This document shows, piece by piece, positions 14,898-19,727 of a stretch of 19,727 nt of DNA. The notes below the pieces were generated by a model, which saw nothing but the letters and a program-made list of their open reading frames with translations, was not told the origin of the DNA and did no database searches. This stretch comes from DUAL01 sp036012565 (GTDB lineage: Bacteria > Bacteroidota > Bacteroidia > Flavobacteriales > BACL11): NCBI GenBank assembly GCA_036012565.1, contig DASCPP010000094.1, forward strand, positions 1 to 19,727, in the 5' to 3' direction. The position numbers were made by a program, and so were the translations under genes. Every line of letters starts with the position of its first letter. Positions within the stretch are counted from its first letter, which is position 1.

Positions 14898-16268
14898 TTA
14901 TTCTAATAACATTTTAAGAATTCTCCTCTTTAGCTTTGTAAATGGCAAGTATTTAATGCTAGGTTCGAATAAAAATGATTTATGTAAAATGCTTTTATAA
15001 TGGGTAAAAGTATCAAAACCTGCTTTGGAATGATAGTTTCCTATTCCGCTTGCACCTACACCACCAAATGGGAGATTAGAATTAGAAAGATGAACTAAGG
15101 ATTCGTTAATAGCACCTCCTCCAAATGAGATTTCGTTCAGTATTTTATTTATGATTTTTTTATTTTTACTGTAAATATATAGCGCAAGTGGTTTTTCTTT
15201 CTTTTTCACATTAGAGATCACATCATCTAAGTTGCCAAAGGAAATGACAGGAAGCAAAGGTCCAAAAATTTCCTCTTTCATTATTAAATCTTCAAAATTA
15301 ATATTATGTAAAATTGTAGGATGTATAACTCTTTCTTCTATATTATATTCTCCTCCAGAATATATTCTATCTGTTGGGATTAAGTTTGTTAATCTTTGAA
15401 AATGGCTCTCATTAATAATCTGAACATAATTTTCATTGATTTTTTTGCTAATAGGATAAGCAAGTTCTATTTGGTGATGAAGAGCTTTTAATAATTGAAT
15501 TTCTATTTCCTTTTCTACTAATAAATAGTCAGGAGCAATGCAAGTTTGTCCTGCATTTAAAAATTTAGCCCACACAATTCGTTTTGCGGTGAGTTTTATG
15601 TCACAATCCTTAAAAATAAATGTCGGGCTTTTCCCTCCTAACTCCAAAGTTACAGGAGTTAAGTTCTCTGCTGCAGCTTTGTAAATAATTTTTCCGACAT
15701 TAGTACTTCCAGTAAAAAAGATTTTATCCCATTTTTGTTGAAGTAATTCAGTAGTAGTTTCTACACCTCCTTCTATAACTGTAAGATGATTTACATCAAA
15801 GTTAGAATTGATAAGTTGGGCTAATATTTTACTGGTATTATTGGGAATTTCAGAAGGGTTTAACACCACTGTATTTCCTGCAGCAATTGCTGAAATAGCA
15901 GGAATTAAGGAGAGTTGATAAGGATAATTCCAAGCAGAAATAATCAAAACAGTTCCCAATGGTTCTGGAATAATATAGCTTTTGGAAGGGAAATTTGCAA
16001 GGTTTGTTCTTACACTTTTTTGCTTACTCCATTTTTTTAGGTTGCGGATTACATCATTTAACTCATTGTAAATAAGGGATAGTTCCGTAAGGTAAGTTTC
16101 AAATTCTGATTTTTTAAAATCAGAATAGATAGCAATATAGAGTTTATCCTCATTTTCTTTTAAGAGGTGTTTTAACTTCTTCAAAGTTTCAATTCTGAAA
16201 TTAATCTCTTTTGTAGAATTATAATTAAAGAAAGCTTTTTGCTTATTTACAATTTTTAGAATATCCAT
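14898..16268 (-). CDS. ALDH3-type (fatty) aldehyde dehydrogenase
   Basis: The enzyme oxidises an aldehyde to the carboxylic acid with NAD(P). The 456-residue length is that of the class 3 ALDH group (ALDH3/YwdH), shorter than ordinary 490-500-residue ALDHs. Motifs are the VLIISAWNYPYQL cofactor segment, FFTGSTNVGK, the general base Glu209 in VTLELGGKSPTF, the catalytic Cys243 in NAGQTCIAP and EEIFGPLLPV. The end LPFTKLKRRILKMLLE is a basic amphipathic tail as in ALDH3 members that act on long-chain fatty aldehydes at membranes. It starts 19 nt after the stop of the SDR gene on the same strand and has no promoter between, so the two are an operon. The pair suggests alcohol to aldehyde to acid. 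The physiological substrate cannot be told from sequence. Confidence 0.93.
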   Translation of the reverse strand: MDILKIVNKQKAFFNYNSTKEINFRIETLKKLKHLLKENEDKLYIAIYSDFKKSEFETYLTELSLIYNELNDVIRNLKKWSKQKSVRTNLANFPSKSYIIPEPLGTVLIISAWNYPYQLSLIPAISAIAAGNTVVLNPSEIPNNTSKILAQLINSNFDVNHLTVIEGGVETTTELLQQKWDKIFFTGSTNVGKIIYKAAAENLTPVTLELGGKSPTFIFKDCDIKLTAKRIVWAKFLNAGQTCIAPDYLLVEKEIEIQLLKALHHQIELAYPISKKINENYVQIINESHFQRLTNLIPTDRIYSGGEYNIEERVIHPTILHNINFEDLIMKEEIFGPLLPVISFGNLDDVISNVKKKEKPLALYIYSKNKKIINKILNEISFGGGAINESLVHLSNSNLPFGGVGASGIGNYHSKAGFDTFTHYKSILHKSFLFEPSIKYLPFTKLKRRILKMLLE

Positions 16269-16287
16269 TTTTCAAAAATACTTTTAA

Positions 16288-17091
16288 TTATTTTCTACCT
16301 TTAAAATCATCCATAGTTTTATAAATCCCCATTACTTTTCCTGCAAACCAGTCAAAGAAATTTACCGACATAACTGTTTGTCCGAAACGAGTGAAACGAT
16401 AAATCCACCAAGGAATAGTTATGATTTTTTTATTTTTCTCAATAGCTTTAATAATTGTTAATGCTGTTTTTTCTGCATCTAAAATTGATATGCGAGACTT
16501 TACTCCATCAAACATTCCAGTATTGATATAGTAGGGGAGGATAGTGGTGACTTTAATGTCTTTATTCAGTTGTTTCATTTCTATACGCAGGCTATCTGAC
16601 CAAGAAAAAACTGACCATTTTGATGCTGCATAAACTGACATTTTTGGATTAGCAAGTAAACTTGCAGATGAGGCAATGTTGCAAATATGCCCTGTATTCC
16701 TCTCTATCATTTCGAATAAGAAATTAGTAGTGATATGCATAGGAGCGCTCGCATTTATCATCATGGTTTTTTCAATTTCTTCAGCTGTATGTTCGTGAAA
16801 ATATTTACCCACAACTATTCCGGCATTGTTAATCAGCACATCAATATTATCATGTTCTTTTTTTAGTTGTTGGGCAGTTTTTTCTATTTGTCTAATATCC
16901 GAAACATCAACTACATAAGTAGAAATATTTCCTAAATTATTTAACTCCTTTAAGGTGTTTTCTATGTTTTGAGTATTAATATCCCAAATAATAACATTTG
17001 CATCTCTCTCTAGGGATAATCGGCTCATTATTTTACCTATTCCTGAAGCTCCTCCAGTAATAAGAATAGTTTTATCTTTAAGTTTAGTCAT
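16288..17091 (-). CDS. Short-chain dehydrogenase, RDH10/17beta-HSD11-like
   Basis: The 267-residue classical SDR carries the nucleotide-binding TGGASGIG (12-19), NNAG in VLINNAGIVVG, a catalytic Ser in NIASSASL and the YAASK motif with Tyr154 and Lys158. The C-terminal extension WWIYRFTRFGQTVMSVNFFDWFAGKV followed by KTMDDFKGRK looks like the membrane-touching tail of the SDR16C group (retinol and hydroxysteroid dehydrogenases of the RDH10/HSD17B11 type), which act on hydrophobic alcohols or ketones. NAD versus NADP preference is not assigned with confidence; Asp after the second strand (IIWDINTQ) favours NAD. It is the first gene of the operon with the ALDH3 gene and has its own upstream -7 box. 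Substrate specificity is inferred, not shown. Confidence 0.92.
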   Translation of the reverse strand: MTKLKDKTILITGGASGIGKIMSRLSLERDANVIIWDINTQNIENTLKELNNLGNISTYVVDVSDIRQIEKTAQQLKKEHDNIDVLINNAGIVVGKYFHEHTAEEIEKTMMINASAPMHITTNFLFEMIERNTGHICNIASSASLLANPKMSVYAASKWSVFSWSDSLRIEMKQLNKDIKVTTILPYYINTGMFDGVKSRISILDAEKTALTIIKAIEKNKKIITIPWWIYRFTRFGQTVMSVNFFDWFAGKVMGIYKTMDDFKGRK

Positions 17092-17126
17092 TTACAGTAT
17101 TTTAAAAGCATATGTTTCTCATGACA

Positions 17127-17134
17127 CAAACTTA
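17127..17134 (-). promoter_or_regulatory. SDR-ALDH operon promoter -7 box (TAAGTTTG)
   Basis: The minus-strand TAAGTTTG matches TAnnTTTG exactly, 35 nt before the SDR start codon at 17091, giving a leader of about 30 nt. The -33 element is not clear. Confidence 0.45.
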
Positions 17135-17188
17135 CTTAATAATTTTCTAAAAAAGTTCGAAATTAGGACAGAGAGGTCCACCAAAAAC

Positions 17189-17214
17189 AAACCCGCTCAA
17201 ATGAGTGGGTTTTT
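17189..17214. terminator. Terminator hairpin next to the secreted-protein gene
   Basis: AAACCCGCTC, loop AAAT and GAGTGGGTTT form a 10-bp stem. Read on the plus strand it has one G·U wobble and a T5 run at its end. Read on the minus strand it has one A·C mismatch and a T-rich tail (GTTTTTGG). The neighbouring gene (17217-18191) is on the minus strand and ends 3 nt away, so it probably ends that transcript despite the mismatch; the sequence itself slightly favours the plus direction. Confidence 0.75.
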
Positions 17215-17216
17215 AT

Positions 17217-18191
17217 TTATTCTAAAATTACTTTCTTCTCTACTGTTCCATCATCATAAATGTAGAAAAGTGGTTGATTTGTTTGTTTTGTTTCTCTTCC
17301 AAGAACATCTGTAATTCGCACTACTTGTCTATTTGTATTTATCTCTGAAACTGAGCTAGCGTTAGGGCAGTAGTTTCCGTCAGGAGCCAACAGAGGAAGT
17401 TTATATTGTGGGTCAGTAATTAAAGAGTACATCAACACATCCATAGATTGCAAAATTGTAGCATTGTAAGGCTCCCACTCATTAGCAATTCCTGCAGCAG
17501 TTTGTGGGTCATCCAGAATTCCCATATAACTCACAATGGCCCAGTACATATATTCTATCATCATACACTGATAATCACAAGTCCAATCATCATAATGATA
17601 CCAAGCAGATGCAGGGTAAGGGTTTGGAATTGTTGTAAACTGTCCTCCTCTAGCTACATCCATAGCTGTAGACATTAAAGAAGAATTTGGTGACAAGCTA
17701 AATGCATTAGGATATACATTGGTATGTCCTACATGATTTATGGTGTGTAAAATTTCCTCCACTGTAGCATCATCTCCCCAATGTCCGGTTTTTGTAGGGT
17801 CTATTTCATTATTGAATAGTATTGCACTTACTCCATTTCCATTATAATAATTATCAAAAGTACTCATTGCAGCATTTCCATCTTGCATAAATATTGGTAT
17901 TAAGGCATTCTCACTCATAAGTTGAGATTCAATTAATGGGTCATCAACTATTCCATCTTCATTATTATCTAAAAGTTCGGCAGCAACTGCTGCTGCATGT
18001 TTCACTTTGTCATTTGAAATACCACTTTCAGCATAAATGCTAAAGCATCCTAAAACATCAATGTATTTTGTAAAAGGAGCTAATGCAGGATTGCTAGAAT
18101 TCGGATTAGGATCAATTGTAAAACAAACTGTATTTTGTTGGGCACTTACCAAAAATGGCAAAATGAATAAAAGATTTATTAATTTTTTCAT
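17217..18191 (-). CDS. Secreted protein with EF-hand-like loop, His/Glu cluster and atypical tail
   Basis: The 324-residue product begins with a signal peptide (MKKLINLLFILPFLVSAQQ, cleavage near 17-18). The frame can start 8 codons upstream, but MKKL at 18191 is the natural start. DNNEDGIVDD (75-84) resembles a calcium-binding EF-hand loop. EEILHTINHVGH (145-156) clusters two Glu and three His and could hold a metal, but it is not the HExxH zincin motif. Cys pairs (C23/C49, and CDYQC at about 220) may form disulfides. The last 35 residues (VVRITDVLGRETK... to LFYIYDDGTVEKKVILE) resemble a short C-terminal tail found on some Bacteroidota secreted proteins with the DVLGR element of T9SS sorting domains, but lacking the usual G-x-Y strand. 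It may therefore be a T9SS cargo with a variant signal. No enzymatic function is claimed; a terminator hairpin lies just past its stop. Confidence 0.85.
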   Translation of the reverse strand: MKKLINLLFILPFLVSAQQNTVCFTIDPNPNSSNPALAPFTKYIDVLGCFSIYAESGISNDKVKHAAAVAAELLDNNEDGIVDDPLIESQLMSENALIPIFMQDGNAAMSTFDNYYNGNGVSAILFNNEIDPTKTGHWGDDATVEEILHTINHVGHTNVYPNAFSLSPNSSLMSTAMDVARGGQFTTIPNPYPASAWYHYDDWTCDYQCMMIEYMYWAIVSYMGILDDPQTAAGIANEWEPYNATILQSMDVLMYSLITDPQYKLPLLAPDGNYCPNASSVSEINTNRQVVRITDVLGRETKQTNQPLFYIYDDGTVEKKVILE

Positions 18192-18216
18192 GGATGAGAA
18201 TGGTTTTAGTATCAAA

Positions 18217-18224
18217 CAAATATA
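18217..18224 (-). promoter_or_regulatory. -7 box (TATATTTG) of the secreted-protein gene
   Basis: The minus-strand TATATTTG is an exact TAnnTTTG match, 26 nt before the start codon at 18191, so the leader is about 20 nt. It faces an identical box on the plus strand at 18240, with 15 bp between. Confidence 0.55.
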
Positions 18225-18239
18225 AGCAAATTCTTATTG

Positions 18240-18247
18240 TATATTTG
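18240..18247 (+). promoter_or_regulatory. rsgA promoter -7 box (TATATTTG), leaderless geometry
   Basis: TATATTTG matches TAnnTTTG exactly and ends 5 nt before the rsgA ATG at 18253, so the transcript would begin at or next to the start codon. The position where a -33 element should lie overlaps the opposing minus-strand -7 box at 18217-18224. Confidence 0.5.
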
Positions 18248-18252
18248 CCATA

Positions 18253-19179
18253 ATGAAAGGAACTGTCATAAAAACTACTGGAGATCTGTATGAAGTAAAA
18301 TCAGAAAATGGAGATGTGCTAGAATGTAGGCTGAAAGGTAAGTTCCGAACAAAAGGGATTAAAAGCACTAATCCTGTAGTGGTGGGAGATAAGGTTAGGG
18401 TAGAACAGACAGACGAAAGTTCTATGATTGTAGAACTTTTTGATAGAAAGAACTACATTATCAGAAAATCGGTAAACCTTTCCAAACAAACACATATTGT
18501 TGCCTCTAATGTAGATCAGGCTATCTTAATGGTTACTATTCAACAACCCATAACAACTACTGGTTTTATTGATCGTTTTTTAGCAGCTGCTCAATCCTTT
18601 AGGATAGAGGTGCTAATCATTTTTAACAAGTTGGATATTTATGATGATGAAATGATGAATACACAAAAAAAGTTGAGGCAGATTTATGAAAAGATTGGTT
18701 ACAATTGCATGTCTTTATCTGTACTACATGATAAGTTGGATGATTTGCAAAAGGCTATGAAAAATAAAGTAAATGTAATTGCAGGTCACTCAGGTGTGGG
18801 TAAGTCAACCCTTATTAACAAATTGCAACCAGGACTTAATTTAGTAACAAAAGAAATATCAAAAACACACAAACAGGGGCAACATGCAACTACTTTTTCA
18901 GAGTTGTATACCTTAGATTTTGGAGGATCCATAATTGATACACCAGGAATTAAAGGTTTTGGTATGGTGGAAATGAAAAAGAAAGAATTAGGAGATTATT
19001 TTCGTGAGTTTATAGCTATAAAGAATGATTGTACTTTTCATAATTGCATTCATTTGAACGAACCGGATTGTGCTGTAAAAAAATCCTTAGAAAATGAAAG
19101 TATTGCGCAAAGCAGATACACAAGTTATTTAAGCATGTTAGAGGAAGAAGAAGAAAATTTTAGAACAAACGACTATTAA
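18253..19179 (+). CDS. rsgA: RsgA, circularly permuted 30S assembly GTPase
   Basis: RsgA is a cytoplasmic GTPase that binds the 30S decoding region and promotes release of assembly factors late in maturation. The 308-residue product shows the N-terminal OB-fold (about 1-75), then the permuted G domain: G4 NKLD comes before G1 GHSGVGKS (178-185), followed by G3 DTPGIKGFG. The C-terminal zinc site is Cys260, Cys265, His267 and Cys273 (C-x4-C-x-H-x5-C). Length and domain order are normal. dtd begins at the very next base after the rsgA stop, so the two are cotranscribed and probably translationally coupled. The gene is divergent from the secreted-protein gene and appears to be read from a leaderless promoter. 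Confidence 0.96.
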   Translation: MKGTVIKTTGDLYEVKSENGDVLECRLKGKFRTKGIKSTNPVVVGDKVRVEQTDESSMIVELFDRKNYIIRKSVNLSKQTHIVASNVDQAILMVTIQQPITTTGFIDRFLAAAQSFRIEVLIIFNKLDIYDDEMMNTQKKLRQIYEKIGYNCMSLSVLHDKLDDLQKAMKNKVNVIAGHSGVGKSTLINKLQPGLNLVTKEISKTHKQGQHATTFSELYTLDFGGSIIDTPGIKGFGMVEMKKKELGDYFREFIAIKNDCTFHNCIHLNEPDCAVKKSLENESIAQSRYTSYLSMLEEEEENFRTNDY

Positions 19180-19632
19180 ATGAGAGCAGTTATTCAAAGA
19201 GTAAGTCAGGCCTCAGTTATTATTGATGAAAGGGAAGTAGCTTCAATAAATCATGGCCTTTTAATTTTTTTAGGAATAGAGATTGAAGATACTAATGAAG
19301 ATGCAAAATGGCTTACAAATAAAATTTCATCATTGAGAATCTTCTCGGATGAGCAAGGAAAAATGAATAAATCCGTGACAGAAATTGATGGTGAAGCTAT
19401 TGTTGTTAGTCAGTTTACTTTGCATGCAAAAACTAAGAAGGGAAACAGACCGTCATATATTAAATCTGCCAAACCAGAACAAGCGATTCCCTTGTACGAA
19501 CAATTCAAAGAGGACTTATCTATAGCAATTGAAAAGAAAGTTCAATCTGGAGAATTTGGTGCTGACATGAAAGTTAGCTTAACAAATGATGGTCCAGTAA
19601 CAATTATTATAGATTCAAAGAATAAAGAATAA
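19180..19632 (+). CDS. dtd: D-aminoacyl-tRNA deacylase
   Basis: Dtd removes D-amino acids (and glycine mischarged on tRNA-Ala) from tRNA, protecting translation. The 150-residue product has the standard start MRAVIQRVSQASV, the catalytic-region SQFTL (77-81), and the cross-subunit NDGPVT (136-141), a normal form of the family's NxGPVT motif. The protein is a homodimer of usual length. The ATG follows the rsgA stop with no spacing, forming an rsgA-dtd operon. Its stop (19630-19632) directly abuts a stop codon on the other strand at 19633, with no terminator visible. Confidence 0.97.
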   Translation: MRAVIQRVSQASVIIDEREVASINHGLLIFLGIEIEDTNEDAKWLTNKISSLRIFSDEQGKMNKSVTEIDGEAIVVSQFTLHAKTKKGNRPSYIKSAKPEQAIPLYEQFKEDLSIAIEKKVQSGEFGADMKVSLTNDGPVTIIIDSKNKE

Positions 19633-19727
19633 TTATCTTTTCATTCCATCAGGAATTCCGTAAATATGTACGATTTCTATGTTCTCAGAAAGTGACATGA
19701 TTCCAGGATTTATACCTAGTTTGTTTT
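19633..19727 (-). CDS. 3' end of an unidentified gene (partial)
   Basis: On the minus strand an open frame enters from the right edge and ends at TAA (19635-19633), giving the last 30 residues. The end reads IMSLSENIEIVHIYGIPDG and then MKR. The composition is protein-like, with alternating hydrophobic residues. The convergent, touching-stop arrangement with dtd is like the other convergent pairs in the window, which favours a real gene. The family cannot be recognised from so little sequence, and a non-coding tail remains possible. Confidence 0.45.
   Translation of the reverse strand, partial: NKLGINPGIMSLSENIEIVHIYGIPDGMKR

Noticed and set aside
17108..17115. GCATATGT near the SDR start as a third copy of the TACTATGC palindrome
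   Set aside because: It shares only a short core, lacks the N3 spacer arrangement and the TCTAGTAA element, and is not at the fixed distance from a -7 box.
1..19727. CRISPR arrays, tRNA, rRNA, insertion sequences, phage or toxin-antitoxin genes
   Set aside because: I looked for repeat-spacer patterns, tRNA-like cloverleafs, terminal inverted repeats and transposase or integrase motifs and saw none.

Overview
The window is a low-GC chromosomal stretch from a bacterium of the phylum Bacteroidota, most likely a marine Flavobacteriales-type organism. The evidence is a large secreted protein with a type IX secretion (T9SS) C-terminal sorting domain, a GldA-type gliding-motility ATPase, promoters of the Bacteroidota form TAnnTTTG, and the lack of Shine-Dalgarno sequences. 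No mobile element, CRISPR array, rRNA or tRNA is visible. The layout is that of an ordinary core chromosome, and the interest lies in the regulatory sequences between the genes.

Left part (1-7846): the C-terminal end of a coiled-coil protein, possibly ABC-F, is followed by an outer-membrane-type protein (206-1120) and a strong terminator. Then come the overlapping ribosome-assembly GTPase genes era and der, and a small lipoprotein gene (3457-3954). The lipoprotein gene converges with a 1296-residue T9SS cargo protein made of Asp-box propeller repeats, a PKD domain, a jelly-roll-like domain and a sorting tail. The 206 and 3457 genes share an unusual promoter module: a perfect or near-perfect palindrome at a fixed distance from the -7 box.

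Methionine/SAM block (7852-14061): metK (minus) and metH-metF (plus) diverge from a 326-bp intergenic region. That region holds two different SAM riboswitch classes back to back: a SAM-II-type pseudoknot aptamer in the metK leader and a SAM-I (S-box) aptamer in the metH-metF leader. MetF makes methyl-THF, MetH uses it to make methionine, and MetK converts methionine to SAM, so the whole methionine-to-SAM unit appears to be under SAM feedback through two RNA folds.

Right part (14058-19727): gldA without gldF/gldG; an SDR-ALDH3 operon that probably oxidises a long-chain or isoprenoid alcohol to the acid; a secreted protein with an EF-hand-like loop, a His/Glu cluster and an atypical C-terminal tail; and rsgA-dtd (ribosome assembly GTPase and D-aminoacyl-tRNA deacylase). 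The last 95 bases appear to be the 3' end of a minus-strand gene.

era, gldA and rsgA each have a -7 box ending only 4-5 nt before the ATG, which suggests leaderless mRNAs. Three convergent gene pairs have stops that touch or overlap, with no terminator between them.
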